Notes: a model not told the origin generated them from the sequence alone. A stretch of DNA of 64,000 nucleotides from Synechococcus sp. WH 8016 (GCF_000230675.1 NZ_AGIK01000002.1:124001-188000); one strand, 5' to 3'; positions 29,118 to 38,942 are shown, numbered from the stretch's first letter. A program made the numbers and translations.

Positions 29118-30218
29118 TTAATGGCTAGCAAGCAATCTACTAGCCTTAGCCAACACAAGTCTTATCCTCTTTTCCCACTTCAAGCGCCACGTAGATTTTG
29201 ACATTAGAAGTTGATCTGATGGGCTCATTCCCCCTGCATCAGCACATGATTGCAACTGATTGAGCACGTTTTTCCATCGCTTCTGCATAACAGCTTCCGA
29301 GCTCAAGTCCATCAGAACCGCCAGCTCTCGAATTGGGGCTTGCCATCTCTGCGGATTCGCCACGGCCTTTTCAATCCGTTGCACGTCATAGCGAAGGCTG
29401 CCGCAGCCAATCTGATGGGCCGTTACACCTGGAGTCAACGTATCAACGAGAGCATGATTCAGGCTGCTAAACACCACGCAACCACATGCCAGAGCCTCTA
29501 AGGGTGGAAGCCCAAAACCCTCACTAACACCGCTGCCACGCCAGTACTCAGCAGAGTCATAGACATAGACGGTGGCGCTGTTGAACAAGCTCACAAGATC
29601 GTCCACCCAACCGCTTTGCACTTCCACACGCAATCCATTCTTCCTCAGCGCAGGCACTAATTGATGAAGCACATAGGGGCTGCTTTTTCGCTGCTGTACC
29701 AAAACATCGATAGAGCGTTTTGATGCCAAGTCAGCAGTTTGGTTTGGTCTGGGACGTGCACCATTTTCCAGCCATTTCTGTTCCAATCCGTTGGGGATCA
29801 AAAACAGCGGATTCCGCGGTACACGATCTCCCCAATAACCAAGAGTATTGCGGCTGACTGCGATAACTGGAACACCTGGCGGGAGGTCGAAACCATATCC
29901 ACTGCTGTGAGCTTGATAAGCAACAGGTCTTCCCTTCAATTTGTGAATCAACTGGGGAACATCAAACCCCCAGCTCACCAGCCAAAGCGCTTCCCCTGGT
30001 GCAGTTTCGCGCCTCAATACATCTTCTAGAAATGGATAACCAAGTTCACGCTCGCGGTAAGTCACAACCTGCGTGGAACGCAACTCCGATAGGAGTCGAG
30101 CCGTTTGCAAGGCAACGCTCAATCCACCACAGCGAAAACGGGGCCCGGTGCCAGGCACCAGAACCCGAATTGGAGTCAACAATCTTGAGGAGTCTTGAAT
30201 ATCTTCCTCGCTGAACAT
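29118..30218 (-). CDS. Glycosyltransferase, GT4-like
   Basis: A 366-residue protein with a group 1-like C-terminal domain: YWRGSGVSEGFGLPPLEALACGCVV includes the E-x7-E region and the GC-V turn. The N-terminal part has VLVPGTGPRFRCGGLSVALQTARLL, the glycine-rich acceptor-side loop. The donor is unknown. Its ATG at 30218 follows the heme oxygenase TAG with no intervening base, so it is probably translated from the heme oxygenase mRNA although its function is unrelated. It marks the right border of the first polysaccharide island. Confidence 0.8.
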   Translation of the reverse strand: MFSEEDIQDSSRLLTPIRVLVPGTGPRFRCGGLSVALQTARLLSELRSTQVVTYRERELGYPFLEDVLRRETAPGEALWLVSWGFDVPQLIHKLKGRPVAYQAHSSGYGFDLPPGVPVIAVSRNTLGYWGDRVPRNPLFLIPNGLEQKWLENGARPRPNQTADLASKRSIDVLVQQRKSSPYVLHQLVPALRKNGLRVEVQSGWVDDLVSLFNSATVYVYDSAEYWRGSGVSEGFGLPPLEALACGCVVFSSLNHALVDTLTPGVTAHQIGCGSLRYDVQRIEKAVANPQRWQAPIRELAVLMDLSSEAVMQKRWKNVLNQLQSCADAGGMSPSDQLLMSKSTWRLKWEKRIRLVLAKASRLLASH

Positions 30219-30932
30219 CTAAGCCACAACAGCCTCAGTGCTTCCAGTTCGCTGACGGCGCGTAAGGAAACCAAACAGGACTTTGCCGATGGCAGCAACA
30301 AGATTGCCTTCAAGCTCCTGGAACATTTTCATGTTCAGGTGGAAAGCCTGATTGGCCTCCTCGACGATGCGATCAGCCATGGCCTGATCAATCGGCAAGG
30401 CATCCATCGCGGAGCGATAGTTGGTCTTGAAAGCTTTTTCGTCCGCGATTTCAGGGAACACATAAAAGTGCAATCCATCATCGGTGGGGTTGTTCATCGC
30501 CTTCTGAGCAATGTTCTTCAAGATCTGCCCACCGGAGAGATCGCCCAGGTAGCGAGTGTAGTGATGACCCACCAGCAACTCAGGCGCCGTCTGAGCTACT
30601 TCACGAATCCGAGCGACATACTCCGTTGCGGCAGGAGAGGCTTCAATCTGTTGACGCCACTCAGGGCCGAAATAGAACGCGAGGTCTTCCTCGAGGGCTG
30701 TGACGCGATCGAGCTGTTCAAAGGCAATCGGGGCCAACACGGGGTGATCCTTGAGTCGATGCATCTCCTCTTCCATGGCTTCATAGACAAAGAAGAGATC
30801 TGCTACCAACTTGCGATAGCTCAGCTTGTCCACTACACCCTTGAGGAAGCAGCTCACGAAGCCAGTGTTCTCGGCCATGGTGTGTGACTTTTTCGTCCCT
30901 TCCCGGAGCTGGGTAGCCAGAGCGACGGACAT
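30219..30932 (-). CDS. ho1: Heme oxygenase (biliverdin-producing)
   Basis: Cleaves heme to biliverdin IX-alpha, iron and CO using ferredoxin, the first committed step to phycobilins. The 237-residue protein has the proximal heme ligand His17 in EGTKKSHTMAEN and the distal helix motif YLGDLSGGQ that contacts heme. Length and sequence match cyanobacterial HO1. A small unknown gene lies 73 bases upstream on the same strand and a glycosyltransferase abuts the stop codon. Confidence 0.96.
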   Translation of the reverse strand: MSVALATQLREGTKKSHTMAENTGFVSCFLKGVVDKLSYRKLVADLFFVYEAMEEEMHRLKDHPVLAPIAFEQLDRVTALEEDLAFYFGPEWRQQIEASPAATEYVARIREVAQTAPELLVGHHYTRYLGDLSGGQILKNIAQKAMNNPTDDGLHFYVFPEIADEKAFKTNYRSAMDALPIDQAMADRIVEEANQAFHLNMKMFQELEGNLVAAIGKVLFGFLTRRQRTGSTEAVVA

Positions 30933-31005
30933 ACGAGTTAAAGACGAAGCAATTCAATGACCTTAAATTCAGTTTGCGATGATGGCTCTGATCAGTTGCG
31001 AAGGG

Positions 31006-31467
31006 TTAAGAACAGGTGCGATCGGTCACACCATGTTCGAACACCTCAAACAACTCTCGACAAATCACTTGCAACCGCTCCACCTGATCCCGTTGAGGTA
31101 GATGGGGACCAACCGGCAACCAATCGCCCACCGTTGCTAAACGCCAGCGTTCGCCGTCAAAGGTCATGCCACGCATGACCACGCCAAGGAGGGATGGACA
31201 AGACGAGGACATCTCTCCCTCCTCCGGCTTCAGCCGTAATTGCAGCAACAAGCTGCGACACTGCAGCCGCGGGCTCCAACCTGGGAAATCAAAGGCCAAA
31301 TCCAAGGTTGTGGCCTCGTCCCAATGGCGGGTGCATGGGTCATCACGCCAGGGGCTCAAATTCGGCTGAGCCGCAGGGAACTGCCTCCGAACCAGCGTGA
31401 TGCCGGAGGCCAAGGACTGGGCCAATGCCACGCTATGGACCGCCATCGCCGCATTCACTGGGTTCAT
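31006..31467 (-). CDS. Conserved hypothetical protein
   Basis: A 153-residue soluble protein, not recognised. It has no signal peptide or membrane span. Features include PAAQPNLSPWRDDPCTRHWDEATTLD (split here by family-unknown boundaries), a hydrophobic strand RSLLLQLRLKPEE and a C-terminal helix QVERLQVICRELFEVFE. The codon use fits the chromosome. It lies 73 bases upstream of ho1 in the same direction and could be in its transcript, but no functional link can be claimed. Confidence 0.6.
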   Translation of the reverse strand: MNPVNAAMAVHSVALAQSLASGITLVRRQFPAAQPNLSPWRDDPCTRHWDEATTLDLAFDFPGWSPRLQCRSLLLQLRLKPEEGEMSSSCPSLLGVVMRGMTFDGERWRLATVGDWLPVGPHLPQRDQVERLQVICRELFEVFEHGVTDRTCS

Positions 31468-31674
31468 CTCCGCTGAACCCAGAGTGAAGGGTCACCAAAG
31501 CTTGCGCCAGCTGCCGTTACGGTTCATCCACAGCAGCAATAACCCCCTGGTAACTCCACATCGATGTTGAGGTTCACCATCGATCGTGCGTGAAGGCTTA
31601 CGGAGAGCCTTAGGCAGCACCTCCCGAGTCATAAGCTCTCCAAATCCAAAATACCGCCAGGCAGCGACCCCTCC

Positions 31675-33099
31675 ATGGCCCAGTTCGAGAAGCTCACAGC
31701 CCCCAGCCAGGGCACCCCAATCCGCTTCGAGAACGGCCAACCCGTGGTGGCCAACGATCCGATTATCCCGTTCATTCGCGGTGACGGAACAGGCGTTGAT
31801 ATCTGGCCCGCCACTCAGAAGGTGCTCGACGCAGCTGTCGCGCAGGCTTACAAGGGAGACAAAAAAATCGAGTGGTTCAAGGTTTACGCCGGTGATGAAG
31901 CCTGCGACCTTTACGGCACCTATCAATACCTTCCTGAAGACACCCTCGAAGCGATCCGCAGCTTCGGTGTAGCGATCAAGGGGCCCCTCACCACTCCAGT
32001 GGGTGGCGGCATCCGCTCGCTGAATGTGGCCCTGCGCCAGATCTTTGATCTGTATTCCTGCGTTCGTCCGTGCCGCTACTACGAAGGCACGCCCAGCCCG
32101 CACAAACGCCCGCAGGATCTAGACGTGATTGTGTACCGGGAAAACACAGAAGACATCTACATGGGGGTGGAGTGGGAAGCCGATGATCCGATCGGCCAAG
32201 AGCTGCGCAAGCATCTCAATGAGGTGGTCATTCCCGCCAACGGCAAGCTCGGCAAACGGCAAATCCCGGAAGGATCCGGCATCGGTATTAAGCCGGTGAG
32301 CAAGCACGGCAGCCAGCGCCACATCCGTAAAGCCATCCAACACGCCCTGCGCTTGGAAGGGAACAAGCGGCACGTGACGCTGGTGCACAAAGGCAACATC
32401 ATGAAATTCACGGAAGGGGCCTTCCGTGACTGGGGCTACGAGCTAGCCACCACCGAATTCCGCGACGTTTGCATCACGGAACGAGAAAGTTGGATTCTCG
32501 ACAATCTCGACCGGGATCACTCCCTCAGCGCCCAGGACAACGCGCGGATGATTGAGCCCGGCTACGACAGCCTCACGCCCGAGAAAAAAGAGGCGATTGA
32601 TTCAGAAGTGCGCGATGTGCTCGCCGCGATTGGCGAAAGCCACGGCTACGGCAAATGGAAAAGCATGGTGCTCGTGGATGACCGCATCGCCGACAGCATC
32701 TTCCAGCAGATCCAGACCCGGCCTCAGGAATATTCGATCCTGGCCACCCTCAACCTCAATGGCGACTACATCTCCGATGCCGCCGCCGCGATGGTAGGAG
32801 GCCTTGGCATGGCTCCAGGAGCCAATATCGGCGAAACGGCCGCCATCTTTGAGGCCACCCATGGCACCGCCCCCAAGCACGCCGGATTGGATCGAATCAA
32901 CCCCGGGTCCGTAATCCTGAGCGGGGTGATGATGCTGGAATTCCTCGGCTGGCAAGAGGCGGCCGACCTGATCACCAAGGGCCTCAGCGCTGCCATTAAA
33001 GACAAGCAGGTCACCTACGACCTCGCCCGCTTGATGGAACCCAAAGTGGATCCGGTGAGTTGTAGTGGCTTTGCAGACGCCATCATCAAGCGTTTTTAA
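31675..33099 (+). CDS. icd: Isocitrate dehydrogenase (NADP+)
   Basis: Decarboxylates isocitrate to 2-oxoglutarate, the carbon skeleton for ammonium assimilation and the main nitrogen-status signal in cyanobacteria. The 474-residue protein contains FIRGDGTGVDIW near the N-terminus, VYRENTEDIYMGVEW, KGNIMKFTEGAFRDWGYE and the cofactor-binding segment EATHGTAPKHAG. Length and motifs fit the cyanobacterial NADP-dependent enzyme. It is followed 49 bases later by glcF. No clear NtcA site could be confirmed by eye in the region before the start. Confidence 0.96.
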   Translation: MAQFEKLTAPSQGTPIRFENGQPVVANDPIIPFIRGDGTGVDIWPATQKVLDAAVAQAYKGDKKIEWFKVYAGDEACDLYGTYQYLPEDTLEAIRSFGVAIKGPLTTPVGGGIRSLNVALRQIFDLYSCVRPCRYYEGTPSPHKRPQDLDVIVYRENTEDIYMGVEWEADDPIGQELRKHLNEVVIPANGKLGKRQIPEGSGIGIKPVSKHGSQRHIRKAIQHALRLEGNKRHVTLVHKGNIMKFTEGAFRDWGYELATTEFRDVCITERESWILDNLDRDHSLSAQDNARMIEPGYDSLTPEKKEAIDSEVRDVLAAIGESHGYGKWKSMVLVDDRIADSIFQQIQTRPQEYSILATLNLNGDYISDAAAAMVGGLGMAPGANIGETAAIFEATHGTAPKHAGLDRINPGSVILSGVMMLEFLGWQEAADLITKGLSAAIKDKQVTYDLARLMEPKVDPVSCSGFADAIIKRF

Positions 33100-33148
33100 A
33101 CGGAGCGCTTTTGAGCAACAACAGGCCGATTCAAGCCAGAATCGGCCT

Positions 33149-34423
33149 ATGGCTTTTGTCGACCCAAGCGACCCCTGCGTTCACTGCGGATTTTGTTTGC
33201 CCACCTGCGCCAGTTATCGGGTGCTGGGCACAGAGATGGATTCCCCGCGCGGGCGCATCCACACCCTTAAGGCGATCGAAGCTGGAGAGCTGGAGATGGA
33301 TGCCACGGTGGCCAGCCATTTCGATAGCTGCTTGGGCTGCTTCGCCTGCGTCACCGCCTGTCCATCCGGCGTGCGCTACGACCAGCTCATTGAAGCGACC
33401 CGCCCAAAACTCAACCAACCTGAATTCCGCAGCAGCTGGCAAACCAGTTTCCGGCAGTTGTTGCTCCTGGTGCTGCCCTACCCCAAACGCCTACGCGCGC
33501 TCCTGCAACCCTTGCGCGCCTATGCCGGGACGGAGCTACAGCGGTTTACTCGCAGAACAGGGCTACTCCAGCTGCTGGGCCCGCAACTGGAAGCGATGGA
33601 AGCACTCCTGCCTCCTTTATCTCCCGAGGGGTTTGCCGATCGGTTCCCCAGGGTGAATCCGGCACATGGCGAACAGCGCGGCCGGGTGGGCTTGGTGCTT
33701 GGTTGCGTTCAACGCTGCTTTGATCCAGGGGTGAACGCAGCCACCGTGGCCGTCCTGCAAGCCAATGGCTTCGAGGTGGTAATTCCAGCCAATCAAGGCT
33801 GCTGCGGGGCGGTGAGCCACCACCAAGGCCAACTCCAACAAACCCAGGAGCTGGCAAGGGCGTTGGTGCAGAGCTTTCAAGAGGACGCCCTGGATGCCGT
33901 TCTGGTGGCCGCCTCCGGTTGCGGGCACACCATGAAGGCCTATGGGGAACTGCTCGATGGTGCAGACACCTTCAATGCGCCGGTGTTGGACGTGCATGAA
34001 TTCTTGGCCAATCGGGGGCTTTCGGAGTCGTTTCGACAAGCGCTCACACCGCTGCCCTGCAAGGTGGCCTATCACGACGCCTGCCACATGATCCATGGCC
34101 AGGGGATTGCCGCCCAGCCCAGGGACTTGCTGCGTGCCATTCCCGAACTCCAGCTCAAAGAAGCCACGGAAGCCGGGGTGTGTTGCGGCAGTGCCGGTAT
34201 CTACAACCTGGTGCAACCAGACGAGGCAGCTGAACTCGGCCAACTCAAGGCCGACGACCTCAGCAGCACGGGAGCCGAGATTGTGGCCAGCGCCAACATC
34301 GGCTGCAGCCTGCAACTAAGGCGTTACCTCAGCCAAGACGGTCCCAAGGTGGAGCACCCCATGGAACTGCTCGCCCGCTCCGCTGGGGTGGGACCGTTCA
34401 GCCCAACGCCAAGCAAGGCCTAA
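33149..34423 (+). CDS. glcF: Glycolate oxidase/dehydrogenase iron-sulfur subunit
   Basis: GlcF passes electrons from the flavin subunits of glycolate dehydrogenase. From the ATG at 33149 it has 424 residues with two 4Fe-4S motifs: Cys10/13/16/20 in CVHCGFCLPTC and Cys61/64/67/71 in CLGCFACVTAC. The C-terminal half has cysteine-rich CCG-type domains: NQGCCGAVSHHQG, YHDACHMIHGQG and AGVCCGSAG. The frame opens inside icd at 33065, but the 33149 start gives the usual N-terminus. The 3' end overlaps the convergent kinase gene by four bases. It acts in photorespiratory glycolate oxidation with GlcE and GlcD. Confidence 0.92.
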   Translation: MAFVDPSDPCVHCGFCLPTCASYRVLGTEMDSPRGRIHTLKAIEAGELEMDATVASHFDSCLGCFACVTACPSGVRYDQLIEATRPKLNQPEFRSSWQTSFRQLLLLVLPYPKRLRALLQPLRAYAGTELQRFTRRTGLLQLLGPQLEAMEALLPPLSPEGFADRFPRVNPAHGEQRGRVGLVLGCVQRCFDPGVNAATVAVLQANGFEVVIPANQGCCGAVSHHQGQLQQTQELARALVQSFQEDALDAVLVAASGCGHTMKAYGELLDGADTFNAPVLDVHEFLANRGLSESFRQALTPLPCKVAYHDACHMIHGQGIAAQPRDLLRAIPELQLKEATEAGVCCGSAGIYNLVQPDEAAELGQLKADDLSSTGAEIVASANIGCSLQLRRYLSQDGPKVEHPMELLARSAGVGPFSPTPSKA

Positions 34424-35838
34424 AGCCCTTCACCCCTCAAGCATTCGAGCCAACGCCATGCCTCGGTGAGGGTGTCTGGCTCACCAAGATTTCCCGGAAA
34501 GGTGAGCACCGGCAATGGGTCGCTGGGTTCCTGCTCCCGAAGCCCCTGATCCAAGGGAGACATGGATCGCACCAGTGAAAGGCCTGGCAAAAGCTGACCC
34601 TCCAGCTGAACAGCCTCGAGGCCAAGCCCCTCCACCAGCAGGGTGCCGGTGGTGATGCCTCCCTTGCTGATCAGGTAGCCAAGCCGCGCTGCCACGCCGG
34701 CCAGCAAACGGGCCATCAGGGATGCCAGCTCCATCCCAAAGCGCAGCCGCCCCGCAGCCGCTGCCGCCCCTGATCCAAACAGCAACTCACCACGACTGGA
34801 AAACAGCACCGGCGTGTGCCCCTCATCCAGGGCTCGCTCCAGTTGACTCCGCCATTCCGCCTCCAGATCCGGCAAGAGCAGATCAGCAGATCCCCCCTCC
34901 AGCACCCGGGCGATGCGAGCCACCGGCAGCTCAATGCCGCGGCAACGCACGTTGGCCAAGAGAGATTTCAACTGTTGATCCGCCAAAGGAACGTGGGAGC
35001 CCACCACCACCAAACCAGGGAGCGGCTGGCCGTGGAGATCACTGCGACGCAAGCCCGCCAGGCCATGGGCATCAAGGGGCTGGGGTCCTAAGGGCGTCGG
35101 ACCGGAATTCACGAGTCCATTGAGAAGGCTTGCGGCAGAACGAAACAAGAAGCGCTTGCGCCCCTGCAAACTGCGGATGGCGACTCCGAGCGCCTGCAGC
35201 TGCTCGGGACGGGTCGCATCCACGACAACGGGACTGTTGTCTTCGAGGCTCTCAAGACAAGCCAAGAGATCCGCAGATCGCTCTGCTTCCAGCAGCGTCA
35301 GCGGGATGCGAACCACGGCGTTGGCAGCGATCCGGCCAGCGCTCTTTTCCTCGAGCCACTGCGCCAAATTACTGGTGCCATAACCAAACAGGCGATCCTG
35401 GGCAAACGCTGTGGTGTGCACCGGCTCTCCATGCAAACGATGCACCCCATCCACGGTGGTGCGCCCTCCCTCAAAAAAGGCGGGCACGTGCAAGGTGGCA
35501 TCCACCGCTCCGAAGTGCGCCTCCCAGACCTGCGCCAGCACCTCTGGTTCGAGCACGCCGTGGCCGCGCAAGGTGGAATCACCACGGCTCACGAGCAGCA
35601 GTTCATGCTCCTGAATGCCTTCAGCGGCCATGGCCAGCGCCAGAGCGTCCACAATCTCGCGGTTGCGGCTGGCCGCGGCCTCAGGCGGGAGCGCCCGCGT
35701 ATTTGCCAACACAAACAGCAACGGCGAGGGGTGCCTCAACCCTCGACGCAATGCCCCTTCATCCCAACGCAACAACAGCGGGCAGCTGTGCACCGTCTGA
35801 GAACCGGTGGGATCGTCGTCGATTACGACAATCTTCAT
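34420..35838 (-). CDS. Four-carbon acid sugar kinase family protein (DUF1537)
   Basis: A 472-residue member of the family that includes 3-oxo-tetronate kinases (OtnK/YgbK). The N-terminus MKIVVIDDDPTGSQTVH has the D-D-x-T-G motif; LLLVSRGDSTLRGHG and the C-terminal SKGGITTGTLLVEGL match the N- and C-terminal family domains. It would phosphorylate a small sugar acid. Its substrate is unknown; its position between glcF and glcE, antisense to both, hints at glycolate-related or C4-acid salvage metabolism (inference). The longer frame to 35919 would overlap glcE, so the ATG at 35838 was chosen. Confidence 0.85.
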   Translation of the reverse strand: MKIVVIDDDPTGSQTVHSCPLLLRWDEGALRRGLRHPSPLLFVLANTRALPPEAAASRNREIVDALALAMAAEGIQEHELLLVSRGDSTLRGHGVLEPEVLAQVWEAHFGAVDATLHVPAFFEGGRTTVDGVHRLHGEPVHTTAFAQDRLFGYGTSNLAQWLEEKSAGRIAANAVVRIPLTLLEAERSADLLACLESLEDNSPVVVDATRPEQLQALGVAIRSLQGRKRFLFRSAASLLNGLVNSGPTPLGPQPLDAHGLAGLRRSDLHGQPLPGLVVVGSHVPLADQQLKSLLANVRCRGIELPVARIARVLEGGSADLLLPDLEAEWRSQLERALDEGHTPVLFSSRGELLFGSGAAAAAGRLRFGMELASLMARLLAGVAARLGYLISKGGITTGTLLVEGLGLEAVQLEGQLLPGLSLVRSMSPLDQGLREQEPSDPLPVLTFPGNLGEPDTLTEAWRWLECLRGEGL

Positions 35839-35879
35839 GGCACGATCGATGGGTTTACTGAACTGGCCTGTTCGCTCAC

Positions 35880-37118
35880 GTGCCTGAACAAGGGTTGTCC
35901 TCCACTGCGGTCCTAGCACCCAATTCTCTTGAGGAGCTTGGCCAACTCATCGCCGCCATGCATGCCGATGGGACGCCCTGGGTTCCCTCTGGCTTAGGCA
36001 GCCGTCTGCACTGGGGCCCTCCTCTTGCCGCTGATGCGGGGCCGCTGCTGAGCATGCGCCACCTTTCGCGGATTGTTGACCACGCCGTGGATGACCTCAC
36101 GATCACCGTGGATGCGGGCATGCCCATGGCGGACCTGCAAACAGCCCTGACAGACCATCAGCAATGGCTTCCGCTGAACTGGCCCTGGGGCAGCAGCATG
36201 GCCTCGCCTTTATCGGCGGGCACGATCGGCGGGCTGGTGGCTCGGGGGTTGTCCGGAGGCCTGCGCCAACGGCACCTCGGCGTGCGCGACCAGATCATTG
36301 GCATCAGCTTGATCCGCAGCGATGGGGTGAGCGCCCGAGCCGGCGGCAGGGTGGTGAAAAACGTGGCCGGCTATGACCTGATGCGCCTGCTCTGCGGCAG
36401 CTGGGGCAGTGTCGCCTTGATCTCCGGGGTCACGTTGCGCGTGCAACCGCTGCGTGAACCACGCGGGCAGCTTGTTCTAGAGGGTGAGCTCAGCCAGCTC
36501 GAAGCATTCAGAGCCGAGGTGGTGGGCAGCAGCTTCACACCTGAGTGGATTGATTGGGAGCTCCGCCCAGACCAGGGGCCAAGGATCCTTCTTGGCGTAG
36601 CCAGCATCAGTGATGCTGCGGTCGTCGACCAGCTCAACCGGCTCGAGACGCTCGCTGCCCAGGCGGGGGTAAGCGCAGAGCGACAGCCGTGGGACCACCC
36701 GATCCCCGAACAATCTGGCCTAAGCACAGATCCGCCCTGGCTGCTGCGCCTCTGCCTCCCCCCCGCCGAGCTCCAAGCCTTGCTGAGCTCGCGTGAATGC
36801 ACGGCGCTCTCGGGCTGGCATTGGAGGCTGGCCGCTGGAGCCGGAAGCGGTGAGGGCTGGCAGACCAGCGGTCACCCCACACCGCCGTACCAAATCGAAG
36901 CGCTGAGGCGACGGGTGATGGCGTTAGGGGGGCAGCTCAGCGTGCTGATCCAACCAGGGCCAGGGACCCAGCCCGGGGCTCTACCGGCCTGGCTGGATGC
37001 CCCATCCCGCCCCCTGATTGAGGCCGTGAAGCGTCAGTTTGACCCCAAACAACAACTCTCAAGAGGGCGACTGCCTGGGGTCGCAACGCCTCTCAACTCA
37101 GCGCGTAGCGACAACTGA
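35880..37118 (+). CDS. glcE: Glycolate oxidase FAD-binding subunit
   Basis: A 412-residue PCMH-type FAD protein starting at GTG 35880. The FAD-binding domain has VPSGLGSRLHWG, LTITVDAGMPMADLQ, SAGTIGGLVARGLSGGLRQRHLGVRDQ and GRVVKNVAGYDLMRLLCGS, the diagnostic GlcE stretch. It pairs with GlcF (and GlcD, not in this window) to oxidise glycolate to glyoxylate. It is separated from glcF by the antisense kinase gene rather than being directly adjacent. The 3' end overlaps the convergent mutarotase-like gene by 26 bases. Confidence 0.9.
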   Translation: MPEQGLSSTAVLAPNSLEELGQLIAAMHADGTPWVPSGLGSRLHWGPPLAADAGPLLSMRHLSRIVDHAVDDLTITVDAGMPMADLQTALTDHQQWLPLNWPWGSSMASPLSAGTIGGLVARGLSGGLRQRHLGVRDQIIGISLIRSDGVSARAGGRVVKNVAGYDLMRLLCGSWGSVALISGVTLRVQPLREPRGQLVLEGELSQLEAFRAEVVGSSFTPEWIDWELRPDQGPRILLGVASISDAAVVDQLNRLETLAAQAGVSAERQPWDHPIPEQSGLSTDPPWLLRLCLPPAELQALLSSRECTALSGWHWRLAAGAGSGEGWQTSGHPTPPYQIEALRRRVMALGGQLSVLIQPGPGTQPGALPAWLDAPSRPLIEAVKRQFDPKQQLSRGRLPGVATPLNSARSDN

Positions 37119-37953
37119 GCTGGATGCTCTCGCCCGCAGCGAGCTCTAGCTTGCCGTCCCCACTAATCAGGGACTGGCGCGGTCCCGTCCAGGGCTCGAG
37201 GCACACCATCGGACGCGGAGGCTCTGTCCAGACCACCGTGAGATCCATCGGCGCTTGATGCTGAAGCTGCAAGCGCGTCCCCGCAGCCTCATCCACCAGG
37301 GTGACCGGTCCAGCCGGGCGGGTGAGAAAGTCCACTCCCTCTGGCAGTCGGCTCAATTGATCTCCGGTTTCAGCCTCTGCCATCACGAGGTGGTTCAGGC
37401 ACTGGGGTGCCAAGCCCTCGATGCTCGTGCGGCTGAGGTCCGTCACATTGAAATAGGGGTGAAGACCAAAACTGAACGGCATCAACTCTCCTCCCTTATT
37501 GAGATTCGCAATCGTGGTGGTGATCTCCAACGCACCACTCACCGGACGCACCGCCATCTCCAGGCGAAAACGGAACGGATAGTGCGCAAAGGTCTCGTCC
37601 GTATCGGTCAAACGCAAACGCACGCCGCTCTGGTCATCCAGCAGCTCCAGCTGCCAGGGCAAGCCACGGGCAAACCCATGCTGCTTGAGAGTGGCTTCCC
37701 CACTTTTCAAGGGAAGCCGGTCGCCGGGAAGGTTGCCGCAGATGGGAAACAACACGGGAATTCCCCCCCGGATGCTCTGCGCCGGGTCGGCATAGCGCAG
37801 CTGGTCGAAATAGAGAATCTCCCGCCCATTGCAGAGCCATTCCGTGACGATGCCGCCCCGTTCGGGCACAAGCCGTAGGCGATCACCACTTTGGGGATGC
37901 ACATATTCCCAATGGGGATACGGCGTCGACAGTTGACGAAGGGTCATGGCCAT
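37093..37953 (-). CDS. Aldose 1-epimerase/hexose-6-phosphate mutarotase-like
   Basis: A 286-residue galactose mutarotase-like beta-sandwich protein. It has RGGIPVLFPICGNLPGD, the substrate histidine region KQHGFARGLPW, and FSFGLHPYFNV with the second conserved histidine. The likely role is interconverting alpha and beta anomers of a hexose or hexose phosphate. The ATG at 37953 (or 37947) is preferred to the frame opening at 38064 because the latter would run into the hydrolase gene. It lies 32 bases downstream of the hydrolase gene on the same strand. Confidence 0.85.
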   Translation of the reverse strand: MAMTLRQLSTPYPHWEYVHPQSGDRLRLVPERGGIVTEWLCNGREILYFDQLRYADPAQSIRGGIPVLFPICGNLPGDRLPLKSGEATLKQHGFARGLPWQLELLDDQSGVRLRLTDTDETFAHYPFRFRLEMAVRPVSGALEITTTIANLNKGGELMPFSFGLHPYFNVTDLSRTSIEGLAPQCLNHLVMAEAETGDQLSRLPEGVDFLTRPAGPVTLVDEAAGTRLQLQHQAPMDLTVVWTEPPRPMVCLEPWTGPRQSLISGDGKLELAAGESIQLSCRYALS

Positions 37954-37985
37954 GAAACCCAGAGCCTCTTCAGTGTGACCACAGT

Positions 37986-38942
37986 TCAGCCATCCGCGCT
38001 GCGGGTGTGACTCGATCCAGCCGCCGCTGGTTTGGTTTGTGAGCTTTGTAAGGAGCCGAGCCAATCGAGCAGAGCCTTGTTCACCTGATCAGGAACCTCG
38101 TCATGGGGGCAGTGACCGGCCTCCAACACCACCTCATGGGTGTTCTCCGGAGCATGGCGTTGAAAGCTGGCGCGACGTCCAGCGGCATTGATCCAGGGAT
38201 CGCGGATCCCCCAGAGCAGAAACAGGGGGGATTGCAGCTGATCAAACAATTCATCCAGGGGTTGGCCACTGGGAATATCGAACACGGTGCGAAACACGCC
38301 AAACGCCCCCGGATCCAGCGACGGAAGGCGAATGGATTCCACGAGGGCCTCGTCCACATTGGTGCGGTCGACGTACACCTGATTCAAGGTGCGGCGGATC
38401 GTGGCCGGGCGGCGCAAATTCTCAAACAACACCCGTTGCAGCACCGGGCTTTTGAGCAGGGCCGAAGCAATGGTGCGACGGGCGATCGCACCCCAGCCCC
38501 CGGGTGATGAACGCTGCTCATCACTAAAGGGGCCTGCCGCATTCAGGAGCACCACCCCCGCCGACTGGTCCTTCAAAGCAGCACCAGCCGCTAAGGCCGC
38601 AAACCCCCCAAGCGAATTTCCGGCGATCACGGTGGGGCGGCCGATCCGTTCCTGGACATAGGCCACCAACTGGTCTCGCCAAAGCGCACCGCCGTAGGTG
38701 AGCCCGGCTGGTTTGGCGCTGCGGCCGAAACCAAGGAGATCGAGGGCATGCACCTCGTACTCACTTGCCAGCACTGGAATGTTGTAGCGCCAGTGGTCGG
38801 TCGAAGCGCCAAAGCCATGCACCAGCAACACGGCGGGTCGCTTTTTGGCCTGGGCCGCGGCCTCAGGCTGTTCAGGCATCTGGCAAAGACCATGCACCGC
38901 ATGGTTCTCAAACTGCCACCAGGTCTCACCCACCACGCACAT
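37986..38942 (-). CDS. Alpha/beta-fold hydrolase
   Basis: A 318-residue serine hydrolase. It contains [16 protein letters not shown] (oxyanion-hole HG), [14 protein letters not shown] (nucleophile Ser in GNSLGG), [10 protein letters not shown] (catalytic Asp region) and [14 protein letters not shown] (catalytic His). The pattern fits the large cyanobacterial/plastid family of haloalkane dehalogenase- or epoxide-hydrolase-like proteins of unknown substrate. It shares a transcription direction and short spacing with the mutarotase-like gene. Confidence 0.88.
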   Translation of the reverse strand: MCVVGETWWQFENHAVHGLCQMPEQPEAAAQAKKRPAVLLVHGFGASTDHWRYNIPVLASEYEVHALDLLGFGRSAKPAGLTYGGALWRDQLVAYVQERIGRPTVIAGNSLGGFAALAAGAALKDQSAGVVLLNAAGPFSDEQRSSPGGWGAIARRTIASALLKSPVLQRVLFENLRRPATIRRTLNQVYVDRTNVDEALVESIRLPSLDPGAFGVFRTVFDIPSGQPLDELFDQLQSPLFLLWGIRDPWINAAGRRASFQRHAPENTHEVVLEAGHCPHDEVPDQVNKALLDWLGSLQSSQTKPAAAGSSHTRSADG

